DNA of 64,000 nt from Lineus longissimus (GCF_910592395.1 NC_088314.1:13332001-13396000); one strand, 5' to 3'; numbered from the stretch's first letter, positions 49,859 to 61,250 are shown. The notes: generated from the letters alone by a model not told the origin. Numbers and translations: made by a program.

Positions 49859-50900
49859 CGTCGTCCGTTAGCAGGGCACGTTTCGTAACTGTTAGAGCTA
49901 TTGAGTTGAAACTTGGTACACATGTACCCTTATGTAATGACACCTTGGAGACCAAGTTTCAATCCGATTCGTTTCATGGTTTGGCCACCAGGGGGCCAAA
50001 CGTTAAAAGTGAAAATATGCAATATCTCCCTTAATAGTAGTCAGGAAATTTTGAAAAAAATATGGTAGGTACTTCTAGCAAAGGTGCATCATATATCCTC
50101 CGGGTTTTTGATTTGACCTCCTTTTCAAGGTCACAGAGGTCAAATGGTGTAAATTGGCCGTTAGGATGTAACGATGGCACGTTTCTAAACTGCAATGACT
50201 ATTGATACCAAATTTGGTACACATTTACCCCTTAGTCAGGTGATCTCAGGGACCGAAGTTTGGTCCAATATGATTCACCACTTGACCACCAGGGGGCAAA
50301 ATCCAAAAACCTTAAAAATTTGATTATTCCTTAACTTCTTGCCTGATTGCCACCAATTTGATATCATGGGTACATCTAACCACCATACAGTATATGTCAC
50401 ACAGGTTTTTAATTTGACCTTCTTGTAAAGGTCACAGAGGTCAAATGGCGTAAATTCGCCGTCAGGCCGTAACTATGGCACGTTTCTTAACTGCAATGAC
50501 TATTGATCACAAATTAAGTACACATGTACCCCTTGGTCAGGTGATCTCAGGTACTGAAGTTTGGTGCCATCTGATTTGCCGTTTGACCTCCAGGGAGGGG
50601 GCCAAATCCTAAATTCTTCAAAATGCCATTATTCCTAGTAATGACTTGCCCGATTGGCACCAATTTTATATCATAGGTACATCTAATTCTAACAACCATT
50701 CAATGTGTCACCCGGGTCTTCTTTGATTTGACCTACTTTTCAAGATCACAGAGGTCGAATGTACTGTAAATTGGCCATTTTGGGGAAATTGTAATTGCTT
50801 GGACCTACATCAAACCTAACACTACATGACACAATACCATGCTCTTTATCCATCTTTCCTCCACATGAGGTGAGCACAATGGCCCTGGCCATTTCATTTT
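49765..50900 (+). repeat. hairpin-headed repeat family 1, copy D
   Basis: Full-length, almost identical to copy A from head hairpin to GGCCATTTCATTTT tail, including the (GTC)n tract length. Only scattered substitutions separate A and D, so amplification looks recent. Confidence 0.93.
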
Positions 50901-51472
50901 CTGTAAAGCTATACTGAACTAGGGATATCTTCCGTTGCCTCCTGTAATATTTACATACCATGGCTGATTAGTTCAATCATATTTCATCCAGCTGGCAGCT
51001 CTGCATTGGAAATTTTAGTGGTATAACGTGTTCTCTTGACCTTCAAACAGTAGTATAAAGCCGATATTTACAACTTTATACCCTCAGTCCTATGTTATTA
51101 GGTCATCCAGCTGAGCGCCAGGCCCTTGGGCCTCTTGTTCATTTTTCTTTTCAGAGAGCGTCTCTGTGACCTGTCTTGTCAATGAACTTGTTGATTGTGC
51201 AGTCAAGTGAGACCAGTCGCTGGGTGTCATTCATGTTTCAAGTGCAGATGGTCATTTGGTGGTCGGGCATTTGTGTTTTCTAACTTGGCCGTTAGGGGTT
51301 TTCTGCATGCATGTCAGCTTTAAAGCTAGCAAAACTAACATCAATACTTGGTTCTGCTAAAGAATATTTGTGACCAGACTTGTGAATATTGTTCCTTTGA
51401 GTTTTTGCTAACAGCAATGTGGAGTATGGTGGTGTTCTCGGAAAGGCAGGGTGTGTGGCTGACAATTGTATA
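50901..51472. other. non-coding; solo family 2 tail inside
   Basis: At 51108-51140 a lone copy of the family 2 tail (CAGCTGAGCGCCAGGCCC, then TTGGGCCTCTTGTT) occurs without its head or body. The rest is unique-looking and has no gene. Confidence 0.6.
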
Positions 51473-51650
51473 CAATAGAACCTCTCCATTAAGGACACCC
51501 TTGGGAATGCTAAGTGCTGTCCTTAATAGAGAGGTGTCCTGATTAAAGAGGTCAAATTGAATGGAAACTGTCACATTGGGACCAAAACTAGTGTCCTTAA
51601 TAGAAAGGTTGTCCTTAATAGAGAGGTGTCCACTAAGGGAGGTTCCACTG
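51473..51650. mobile_element. pogo/Tc1-type MITE, 178 bp
   Basis: TA flanks both ends. Left end CAATAGAACCTCTCCATTAA and reverse-complemented right end CAGTGGAACCTCCCTTAGTG are imperfect inverted repeats of the CAGTNGAACCTC type. GTCCTTAATAGAGAGGTGTC is repeated inside. Non-coding; the flanking TA is consistent with a Tc1/mariner/pogo target. Confidence 0.65.
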
Positions 51651-52034
51651 TATATAATAGGTCTGTTTTTTTATTCTATGAATCTGAAATATTGCCATAA
51701 GTCCATGAGTTGATCTTTTTCGGCATTCTGATTTCCTCCTCAGATTACCAATTTTGATGTAAAATGTTATTTTATAAAAAGAATTTATTAAAAGATAGGT
51801 GGAATTATCTGGGGACTCTTCCTTTTTGCCATCACATCCTGTCAGACAAGTCTAGGTCATTTTTAATCATTAGAAATGTCTGAAGACATCCAATCCTAGA
51901 TCCTTTATTAATCTGCCTTTTAAAATTCTGCCTAAAGCAATTCAGGATAATCAGAAGTAGTATAGTATGTTGTTTTCGACCTCCAATGTGGTGGATCTGT
52001 GTGATGGATCCATGATTTAGGCAGGAAATTTAAA

Positions 52035-52046
52035 TTTGGCGGGAAA
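52035..52046 (+). promoter_or_regulatory. E2F site TTTGGCGGGAAA
   Basis: Exact match to the classical E2F word TTTGGCGGGAAA. It is 74 bases upstream of the open frame at 52120 and 200 bases upstream of the first in-frame ATG. A second GGCGGGAAA follows at 52120-52128. Confidence 0.55.
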
Positions 52047-52119
52047 TTCAAATTTTGTGGGAAATTCAGATATGGCAGGAAATTCAAATTTGGCAATATT
52101 CGGCGGTAACATTGATTAA

Positions 52120-52620
52120 GGCGGGAAAGACAAGGCAGAAGAATCAGGAGGCGGGGCGCTGTCTCATACCAATTGGTACATTGATGGCACGCTCTATGTT
52201 CTCAATCGTACACTGCCATCCGAAGAGAAATATGGACCCTCCACCATGATTGATCTATTCAACTTACCAAGAGTACCCATGCTCGAAGTGCATCGAATCA
52301 TGGACATCATTGTCAGTGGCTTCACACATCTTGAAGAGTTAGACACGACGAAGTATTGGACACTCCAGGACGAAGACGTCTATCCAAAACCAAACTTTGA
52401 TCTACCCAAGAGCATCATTGAATTGACCAAGTTTGTACACAAGACCTACCAACCTGAAATGAACTCCTGCATAATTCTACCAGCAAACATTCTACACAAT
52501 GGATGGAAGCATGATCGTGTCCGTCTAGTGAGAAGAGACAGCTTCAACATCACCATGATAGAGGTTGCCTCCGATGCCTGGTTCCTGTTACAGAAGTCGA
52601 TTCTTCGAAGCACCCAATGA
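52120..52620 (+). CDS. unrecognised protein carried by a TIR element
   Basis: The frame is open from after TAA (52117-52119) to TGA at 52618-52620. The first in-frame ATG is 52246 in a good Kozak context (ACCATGA), giving 124 residues. The 42 codons before it are also open and protein-like (TNWYIDGTLYVLNRTLP), so translation may begin elsewhere or the 5' part may be a lost exon. The protein has mixed hydrophobic and charged composition, no signal peptide, no membrane segment and no low-complexity runs. It contains Cys/His residues but no zinc-binding spacing and no DDE pattern. I do not recognise the family. Neighbours are E2F-type sites upstream and a histone-like stem-loop 81 bases past the stop, which points to replication-coupled expression. 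It could be a captured host gene fragment or the element's own protein. Confidence 0.45.
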   Translation, partial: GGKDKAEESGGGALSHTNWYIDGTLYVLNRTLPSEEKYGPSTMIDLFNLPRVPMLEVHRIMDIIVSGFTHLEELDTTKYWTLQDEDVYPKPNFDLPKSIIELTKFVHKTYQPEMNSCIILPANILHNGWKHDRVRLVRRDSFNITMIEVASDAWFLLQKSILRSTQ

Positions 52621-52701
52621 GACAACGTGGTACCTGCTACACAAAGATCATCTGCCAAAATTTCTTTGAAAGTCATTTCACCAAAAACAAAACAAACAAA
52701 A

Positions 52702-52717
52702 GGCCTTTCTAAAGGCC
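52702..52717 (+). promoter_or_regulatory. histone-type mRNA 3' stem-loop
   Basis: GGCCTTTCTAAAGGCC forms a perfect 6-bp stem with the 4-base loop TCTA. It fits the replication-dependent histone mRNA form GGYYYU-UHUH-ARRRCC. It is preceded by an A-rich AACAAACAAAA run and followed by ACCCCAAA, matching the usual ACCCA flank. A purine-rich AAAAAGAGAT begins 13 bases later, where a U7 snRNA target (histone downstream element) would be expected. In animals this structure binds SLBP and replaces polyadenylation. Its presence behind a transposon-borne frame is unexpected. Confidence 0.65.
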
Positions 52718-52972
52718 ACCCCAAATATTTAAAAAGAGATCAGTCAATGGCCCACAAATATTGCTTGTACTCTAATATGTATAGTCTCTTACTTCCCGAA
52801 TTTCCACTGAAAAACAAATCAACATGCTTTCATTTACGTCTGCATTTACCAATCAACACATCACGATTATGCCCGCATGACTGTATCACAAACATGACTC
52901 ATCAATCACATTGTCTCCATGCTATTTATAGTAGTGACCTCACTCTGAACTCTAGCTACAGTTTGAAATGTA

Positions 52973-52995
52973 CCGCCAAATTTGAATTTCCCGCC
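52973..52995 (-). promoter_or_regulatory. E2F-type sites in the right TIR
   Basis: CCGCCAAA (52973-52980) and TTTCCCGCC (52987-52995) are reverse complements of TTTGGCGG and GGCGGGAAA, mirroring the left end. Confidence 0.45.
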
Positions 52996-53053
52996 TAAAT
53001 CATGGATCCACCACACGAATCCACCAATATTGGAGGTCGAAAACAACATACTA

Positions 53054-54585
53054 TACCACTATCGGATGTGAAGTGAAGGTTTATTAATAATTGACTTGGC
53101 AGTTATGATGATTGGACTATCATATTGAAGTATTTTAAAGGCCAGAAGCCGGTATAAAAGGAGCTCCTAATGGCTGACATCCAGTCACGTGACCAATAAC
53201 CGGGCCATTCAAACCTCCGACACTTTCTCCAACAATCTCACAGATATCTCTGGCACCAGTCCAAAGTTTTCCTTCAGACTTGTCTACCAAACTCATGAAT
53301 ATCTAATCTGCATGTCTGTCAAAATACAGCCCTCCCTTTGGTATAGTTGATGAGATATTAAAACATTTTTATCTGTAATGACCGTTAGTACATCAGGTTG
53401 ATGGACAGATGAGGGAGGAGTCTGCCATATTTGGATAGTCAACTGACAGATGAGTCAGTCACATGATCTCTTACGCTAAGGTTATTTCTACAGAGGGGGA
53501 ATTCCCAACATCCCGGTTTGTACTATAGTCTGGTTCAAATATTAGGTATTCATGTTGTACTCATCACATGCAATAAGAAAATAAAGACAACATACCCAAG
53601 TCAATGCTCAGCCATCAGTGATATTATTCCTATTGATACAAATCACTTATATCAAATAAATGAATCCATTTTCTCAATCTTTTTAGTAGTAGTGACTGGG
53701 TCTTACTAGTAGTAGTGACTGGGTAGGGCCTATAGGCCGACATAAGACAAGTTGATTCCTATACACTCCTTCAATACACTGGTTTATGATAGCTGCACAT
53801 GGTGTCTCTGAAACAAAACTTTTATTGCCACTCCCACATATGTCCCATGTACGAAAATGTCGACAGAGAGTACACTGCTGTGTATACCACTGGGGGTACT
53901 GGTGCATCCCAACGATAACGACAGAAGAAAGGCTACAAAAAGCTCACCTATGCTTATCGTGATAACATTTGGACTCAGTTAATGGATAAAGTATTCAGTT
54001 TGCAAATATTCAGTTTGTAATACAGCAATGACATACTCTTGGATTACTTGTTTTCCTACCGACTCAAAAACAATGTGTTTGTATTTTTTTGCGATTCAAT
54101 TCACTGCCGGATTTTGGAAATAACTATAGTGATAATTTTACTGAACTCCACATGGGTTATAATTTGTTTACAGGCAAGGCAAAGGGTGAGTAATAGGTGT
54201 AATGTATTCATAGCACAGAGAACTAGGACAAGTGGGACTGGCCTGCTGTGCTACGTCACACCTTGAGATAATTGCCATACCCGGGTAAATCTGAGCGTGG
54301 GGCTTCTGGCCTTTAACCACGATAATTAAACTGCTATTTTATTTCTTCTTCTTTTGTTCCATGTCAGTACTATCAAGAATACTATGAGTAACAATAGGAT
54401 GACATCGTGGTGTTGTCCATGGTTTCTGAAGATTTATAAGAATTGTTTGACCTTGATCTTGACCTTGGGCCTTCAAGATCGTTACATAATCTAAAAGAGC
54501 ATCCTCATTAACCTGTGTGGATTTTTCCCAGGCCATAAGATATTGCCATAAGAGTGCAGTTCAGGTTACATCAATGAATGTGGCA
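53054..54585. other. non-coding, no gene recognised
   Basis: A short direct repeat AGTAGTAGTGACTGGGT occurs twice near 53686-53724. Frames of 92 codons or less are not recognisable. Confidence 0.5.
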
Positions 54586-54654
54586 GTTAACCCTTTCGTT
54601 ACTGCAGGTATGTGCCAGTCCTGTTTTGAGCAAAAAAAGGGATTTTTTGATCTT

Positions 54655-55297
54655 TTTGAGAAGTGAGCTTTAGCTTTGGTGTGGCGTCCATCGTCGCCGT
54701 TAGCAGGGCACGTTTTGTAACTGTTAGAACTATTGAGTTGAATCTTAGTACACGTGTACCGTTGTGTAATGACACCTTGGAGACTAAGTTTCGGTCCGAT
54801 CCGATTATTGGTTTGCTCACCAGGTGGCTAAAACCAAATCTGAGCTGAGGGCTTGATCGTCGCCAAATTTTTATCATAGATGCATTCAACAATGATACAT
54901 GAAATAACACCTTGGTTTTGATTCGACGTACTTTTCAAGGTCACAGAGGTCAAATGGTGGAAATTGGCCATTTGAGTGTATCTATGGCACGTTTCGTAAA
55001 CGCTAAAGCTATGAACTTGAAATTTGGTACACGTGACTCCTTACGTCATACAACTTCGGATACCGAATTTCCGCCTGACCTGATTCTCGACTTGGCCACC
55101 AGGGGGACAAAACTAAAAAAGGCAAAGGTTTGATCTGATTCTTGACTTGGCCACCAGGGGGACAAAACTGAAAAGGTAGGATGAATTCCTTACTACCAAA
55201 AATCTATATGGTTAGCACAATGGTCCCTGGTTTTTTCATTATTATATAAAATAAATTGAGAGGGAGGTGAGCAGAATTGCCTTGGCCATTTCATTTT
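54655..55297 (+). repeat. diverged hairpin-headed repeat, degraded head
   Basis: Begins GAAGTGAGCTTTAGCTTTGG, then GGCGTCCATCGTCGCCGTT and AGCAGGGCACGTTTTGTAAC. Two body units with GGTCACAGAGGTCAAATGG and TTGGCCACCAGGGGGAC; the second motif block is duplicated over about 50 bp (about 55086-55167). Tail GGTGAGCAGAATTGCC and TGGCCATTTCATTTT. Just upstream, TTAACCCTTTCG at about 54588 looks like one end of a piggyBac-like MITE whose other end is missing. Confidence 0.75.
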
Positions 55298-57782
55298 ATG
55301 TTCTCGTGAGCTTGTCATGTGAATCTCTTGAAACTTCTTGGTAAACTGCATGCCTATAATTTTCTTCATATATTTTTTTGATCCCACTCAACATATCATA
55401 CAAATGTCAGAAAATCATTATTATTTGGCGATTGGTTTTTAATAAGTTTGCAATTTGAGATACTAATACATATCATGTCAACTAAAACTGATCTCTTAAT
55501 TAACTAGTTTCAAACGCATGTTCTTTTCTAATATGTCATAAAAAGTTTTGTTGATTTCATCTGTGTCATGAGATGTCAACTCTATTGTCACTGAAATAAG
55601 ATGATATGTGTACATGTACATCAGCTGGTATTTATTTTATTTTGATCAAATTCTTGGGCCTCTTGTTTGAAAAAAAGAAAATGGTGCATTCAAACTTTCA
55701 TTCATCTCCTCTTCATTAAACTTGTCACAACTGTTAGATTCTTTTCTGAATTCCTATCATCTTCAGTCTGTACCTAAAGCCATTGAAGCAAGATGATAGA
55801 TGAACTGGTGACAGTTTTATTTTGATCACATCCTTGAAAAGCATTCAAGGATTCCATGACTGTCAAGTTTTCAAGATAATGACTGGAGGGATTTTCTTTG
55901 ATAAAGGTTGATCTCACGATAAAGTCTGTCCATTCATCAATGTCACCATGTTCAGAATGTCCCTTCTGCCCCCCTAAGATATGTGGAACCTACACCATGT
56001 TATGGCGTAAGCTGCGCACTGAGTTCCGTGAAGGTTGTGCGAAGGTTAGGCGACAAATGTTAAGAGCTACATATCCAACAGGCCAATCATGATGATTTTT
56101 TTATCATGATTATTCGCTGTTTATAACACTCCTGTTCATAACTGTTGCACCACCTAAAAAAATTGCAATTGCAATTACAATGGTACCGGAGTGCGGTTTT
56201 GGTACGAAAAGTGGAAATAAGATTGCTTTGAAGTAATCTTTTTGAAAGAATGCATGTACAGTTTTGTTAATAAATGCAGATGACATACGTACCACTTACG
56301 CAAATATTTTTCTCGCGCACACAATCAAAATGGCTTGTCTCTATTGCGTTGAACTTCAAACATGGACGTAAGCTCGAGGGTAAAAAACTATTTTCTGAGA
56401 GAAGCAATAACAATATGCAAATTCCTGTCACCGAATGCTGGCTTTATTGATCTCAAAATATTCTACTTTTACCCTGCTTGGAGATTAGGTTAGTTGATCA
56501 GACGATTCCACTTGGGAATCACTGAGTTGGATCAAATTCACATCACATGATGCTTCCATGAATTCTGATATTCAAATCGTGATCCTGTAATCAAGTTTAA
56601 CATCAAACCAGGATTTGGTTGCTGTCACTAGGGGAAATGGGATTTTCATATGCCGAATGATGTGTTCATATGAAGGCGAGATTTTTTGAATGCCTTGCTT
56701 AGCAAACAAATATTCTGAAAGATTTTCAGCATGTTCAGATGAGGTCGGGAAAATATTTTCATACCTAAATAACACTTTTACCAAATGGGTGAGCCAAAAT
56801 ATTTGGGGTAGGACAAAATAAAAAAAAAATATATATTTCTGGAATAAAATACTGTTCTGAAAAGACTTAAATGCATTGATTTCTTAATGTTTTGCCTCAA
56901 TAATTAGAGGTTTAGTTCATGCAGAAAACATGGTGTAGAAGAGGGCGGAATAAAAATAAGGAAAAAAACAAGGCTCGAAATAAGCGGTTACGTATCGCAA
57001 CATGCGACGGAATAATCCGAACTTGTGAGTCAAACATCTGATGTCAAAATCAAAACTGTGAAAAGCTGTTGGTTGATGATAAGGGCATATGTATAATCGG
57101 CAAAGTGACTTTGGAGTGTGCCCAACATACGTCATCACTTTAGAATTCATTCTGGTCCAAATGGGAGGCTGAAACACGTGACCTTATTGTTTACTAATTA
57201 CGCATTCTCACACATTCATAATTTATTTTTCAAGGAAAGCTTTCAGCCTTGGAAAGGAGTTGGGGAAGGGCGTTGGCCGTTGCCAAGTTGATGTTGTTTT
57301 TGAGAAATTGATTAAAATAAAGACAATCATTTTAAACAAATATTTCTTTATTTCTCTCATTAGTTATAGAAATGTCAGCCCTTCAGTAGCAAAATTTATA
57401 AACATTCGCAATAAATTGCCACCCAAATTCTCAAATTGCTAATTAAATGAAGCTGCTGAAAAGCAAAATCGCTCCAGGTAAAAAAAAGCCTTGAAAAATA
57501 CAAGATTTTTCATAAATATACAAAAAAAATTTGTGAAATTAGCAGTTTTTTCAGGCGGTGTTAAAAAAAGGGAAAACAAATTATTTGAAATTGGCACTTT
57601 TTCATGTCGGGTTCGCTAAACAAGATGATTTTTCTGTAGACAGCTATTATGATATAAAAATACTACAAATAACAAGTTTCAGCAAATTTGCATTCATAAG
57701 AACTGCACTACGGCATTATTTCTATTTACCCGAGTAGCAAGTAAATACAATGAACTCATTCCCATTTAAAATCGATAGTTTC
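55298..57782. other. non-coding, no gene recognised
   Basis: A GGGCCTCTTGTTT word at about 55655 is a family 2 tail remnant. ATCATGATGATTTTTTTATCATGAT near 56090 is a small hairpin. No gene-like frame. Confidence 0.45.
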
Positions 57783-57835
57783 TAGTTAGCTTTTATCCCA
57801 CCAAATGGGATCAGTAGGGATATAGGTCCCCCCCC
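57783..57835 (+). repeat. hairpin head with TATCCCACC arms
   Basis: TTTTATCCCACCAAATGGGATC forms a small hairpin followed by CCCCCCCCCTGTCCGTGC. This has the head-plus-GTCCGT layout of the other families but a different hairpin. The body is not recognisable downstream. Confidence 0.4.
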
Positions 57836-59871
57836 CTGTCCGTGCATTCGACTGAGGCAATTACTGGCTGATGGGTTGTCAAATTGGTTTCATATCACAG
57901 TGGGATGGAGGTGTGGGGGCTAGATAGGTGTCTAGTAATTTTCGGCGTGATACATTTATCAAGGCAGCCATTCAATTCATGGTACCAACACCAAATCTTA
58001 TTAAAAAAACATTTTAAAGAAATAAGCATGGCATACAAACTACAAATGCTAAGTAACTTGCAGTTCTTCATGTAGTATTCTATCACTGTGGCTCAGCCAT
58101 TCATCAATTAATTAACACATAATTCAAAAGTCATGTCCTCACTTTCCCCCCTTGTCAGAATATCAACTCCCTAATTTGCCCACCCACTCTTTCCTACTCC
58201 TCTGATACATCCATCATCCTAACATCCTGCGTCATAGAATATAACTTGGGCAAATTGCCCCTATCCCATCCATACTTAACAACCAAGAAATTAAAACTTT
58301 TCCCTGAAGACGTCTGGCTCCCACCCTCAATAATACATTTACAGAGTCAAAGGTATACATTGTTTGACATCCATAGAGTAGCAAAAAAGTTGACAAAGCG
58401 CTTTTCTAATCTATCTGAGCTTGAATTGGAAAAGCCTGTATAATTAAGGGAATTAAAGCATTATTATAATTAATCTTTAGATGAGTTTTTCTGAAAAACT
58501 TAAAGAAATGATGTGTTGTGAAGTCCATTTCTCAACCTAGAAATATCTACCAAGAAATTTACGCCGAGTACCATAGAACAGGATCAAATTTGTTATTGTC
58601 TGCTAGCACTGTGGTAACCATAGTGGACAGTGACTTGCTGGTCACTCAGAAGATGAGCCTAAATGACCCAAGGAGATCGTGGAAGAAACAGATCTACTCA
58701 AATTTTACAAAAGGCTGACAACAGTGAAATGAACAACCAGTCTGTCCCAACAACCTGTGAAGCTCAGAGAAATATCTGCCTGGTTTTGCCTGGTCACAAA
58801 TAGAGTTTAAATTGATTAATCCCAGTGTGTTTTATGCAAAATGTTGCCTTATCTCTTCTTTTACACAAACTTATCAGGGTCAAAATGATGAAAATTCAGA
58901 TGGAGATGAAAAAGAATTAATTTTCCAAGTCTCTTAAAATTCACTGAAGGAGTCAATCATTTGTTTAAACGTCCTTGATTCAATCAATTTAACTATATTT
59001 CAACCAGCAGGCTTTATTACTTCCATCAAGAAAACTGCAAATTGAATCTGTGCGATTGACAATTTGGCTCAGGCCAATTTGACTGGTAAGCCACTGTGTA
59101 CTCGTTTAATAGTTCACTATCTCCCAATTTGTTAAAATGCATCATGTCTCTCTTTCTAGGTAAGTCTTTCATCAAGTCCACAAGTTTGTAAGTACATCTA
59201 CCTGTTACAACATTCAGAAAACACCATGCCTACCATTCAGGAGGCCTTTGCTGGCCTAACAGACTTTGCTCCTGAGATGGAAGATGTGCTTGGCTTTGTT
59301 TATTTACTGATTATTCAGATAACAACACAAAATATTAGCACAGTGTTTTTCCATAATTAATACTTATTCCATTTTGCCAATTGTGTCCTTTTTCTTCCTC
59401 AACTCTTTGTGCTTCAACATAAACCAGAATGTGCTAAAACATACTTCACATATGAACTAAGAACATTGCATTTAGGGGTGGGGATGAAATTTAAGACTTT
59501 TTGATGGAATTTAAAGCTCTTAATCCATTGCTGGAACTACTACTGATACTACTATTGATTTTGATAAAGCCAGAAAATATGCATCAAAATTAAATTTGGA
59601 GGTTTCTTAAAAATGAAGCCTGACCTTGCTTGAAGCTTTAAAAAGTCCATCATCTCCTGTGCTCTTATCAGCTTTAGTGTAAGATGATTTCACATTGTCA
59701 CTTGAACTCACAGAAAATTTCCTCACACTGAAATAGCACTTTCATCTTGTATTGGTGGATTTGAATGTAGTCGCAATCATAAGGTGTCGAGTCAATCATT
59801 TCAATAGGTCAATGGCGTATGACGTCTTGAAATATTTGTGTCATGACGCAGAAAACCACCATTTTTGGCTC
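57836..59871. other. non-coding, no gene recognised
   Basis: Frames of 66 codons or less, no motifs; unique-looking. Confidence 0.45.
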
Positions 59872-60468
59872 ACCGTAGGGGAGTCTATACAATAGTGCAG
59901 TGTCCATCATCCGTCGTTGTCATCGTCTGTATCCCACTTCAAAAACAGTGGCACGTTTCTTAACCGATTAGGCTATGAACTTGAATTTTAGTACACAGGA
60001 ACCTCTAGTTCAGGTGATTCTTGACTTGCCATCAGGGGACCAGAATTGGAAACCTAAAAAGTGTGATCTCTGTCTTATGAGTGACTCGTTTTCGAAAAAA
60101 ACTTTATGGTAGGTTCTCCTAATAAGGGTACATCACATACACTGTTGGGCAAAATGGTTGTCACCCCTGCGATGGCAGATATGATTTCATATCCATTTTT
60201 AATTTATTTTGATACGGTAAACATTAATGAGTGGAAACTTTGCAGTTGTACACACATGGTATTAGCGGGTGTATTAGGACCACAAACTTGCACATGTTTG
60301 CCATCAATTGCTTATTAATTGACATTTTATCTACAGAGGCTCATCAGGGACCTAAACTATGGAAAACATCTTTGTCATTGTTTCACTCTATTCTCTCCAT
60401 CTGACCAGATTTGATTGTCCAAATTGATAGGAATTGCACAATTGGGTAATTTCTCACTGCTTGCATAC

Positions 60469-60984
60469 CTAATATCGCGTATTGCCCCCACGGGCTGCAA
60501 TGAGCGCTGCAATTCGTCGGGACATGCTTGTAACGAGGCTTTGTATCCTTCGTTGGGGGATTTCACCCCAAATATGGACAACTGCATCACCAAGGTCGGC
60601 AAGGTTCTGAGGCTGAGGGTCCAAATTTTCGAGTTCTCTGCCAATATGGTCCCACAGGTGCTCTATGGGGTTCATATCCGGGCTGTAAGGAGGCCAGTCC
60701 AGATGGTTGACATCTTGTTCGTGCAAGAAATTGTTCACTATTGCTGCTCTGTGGGGTCTGGCGTTGTCGTCTGCTAGTGTCCAGTTGTTGCCGAAGTGGG
60801 CCCTTGCTTCTTGCAGCACGTGATCTCGGAAGATCTCCAAGTAGAGGAGACCGTTCACATTTTGCTCTAGGACGCGGACTGCAGTTTTTCCATGATAGTG
60901 AATGGCGCCCCAGATATGGACTGAACCACCTCCAAATGGAACACGCAGGCCTACAAAGTCTTCCCGAAGCTGCTCGCCTGGTAA
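60469..60984 (-). pseudogene. Tc1-like transposase, C-terminal catalytic part
   Basis: Open frame of 171 codons on the minus strand, from after an in-frame TGA to a stop at 60469. It begins PGEQLRED, then has FGGGSVHIWGAI (the conserved W-G motif of Tc1 transposases), then the second catalytic Asp in DDNARPH and the final Glu in NPIEHLWD. Thirty-four residues separate that Asp and Glu, the D34E spacing of the Tc1 group. It ends with ARGGNTRY, a normal Tc1 C-terminus. The first catalytic Asp block (FSDES type) is absent; it would lie just upstream, at the inversion breakpoint. Without it no strand cleavage is possible. The only start near the beginning is a GTG at 60858, so this is best treated as a gene fragment. 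Confidence 0.9.
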
Positions 60985-61111
60985 TCAGGTTTGTATCCAT
61001 ATTTCTCCACAATCATGGTCAGGTTTCTTTTATTCTTAGATTGAAATTGACATGAGTGACCTAATTCAATTTCGTCACAGGGTATGGCAGTCGTGTGATG
61101 TTTTAAGACAC

Positions 61112-61119
61112 TATAAAAG
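61112..61119 (+). promoter_or_regulatory. TATA box of the transposase gene
   Basis: TATAAAAG lies 139 bases upstream of the transposase ATG at 61251, on the same strand. This is the only strong TATA box in the element and was inverted together with the N-terminal part. Confidence 0.55.
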
Positions 61120-61250
61120 GAGTGTTTCTCCTGACCTCCTCTCCTTTCGGTCCTATGCCTAGTCCACAGCCGACTAGGTGTTCGTCCATTCTCCTGGTTA
61201 ACCAAAGCAATCCTATTGGATTTTCTTGACCAGCCAATGCAGAACTTGTC

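Larger units (their letters stand above)
51963..53053 (+). mobile_element. TIR element with E2F sites, open frame and histone-type stem-loop
   Basis: About 85-bp inverted ends begin TAGTATGTTGTTTTCGACC on both sides, with TA outside (51961-51962 and 53054-53055). The terminal regions include an 18-bp subrepeat of the form GGCGGGAAATTCAAATTT. E2F-type words occur at both ends. A frame of up to 166 codons (52120-52620) is followed by a histone-type 3' stem-loop (52702-52717). Whole length 1091 bp. No transposase motif is visible, so it is either non-autonomous carrying cargo, or its one protein is of an unrecognised type. Confidence 0.8.

Noticed and set aside
52055-52249. 64-codon frame overlapping the start of the element gene by ATGA
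   Set aside because: It begins in the 18-bp E2F-containing subrepeats and has repetitive sequence at its start; overlap looks accidental.
52627-52998. 123-codon frame after the element gene
   Set aside because: It crosses the histone-type stem-loop and the right TIR; composition is Ser/Lys/His-rich without pattern.
43090-57790. Similarity of about 43100-43310 with 57640-57790 (AACTGCACTAYGGCA word)
   Set aside because: Only short words are shared and no ends are definable; too weak to call a repeat family.
60587-61012. 141-codon minus-strand frame over the transposase C-terminal region
   Set aside because: It is a shifted frame of the D34E-bearing reading; its sequence is Arg/Ser/Pro-rich without motifs.
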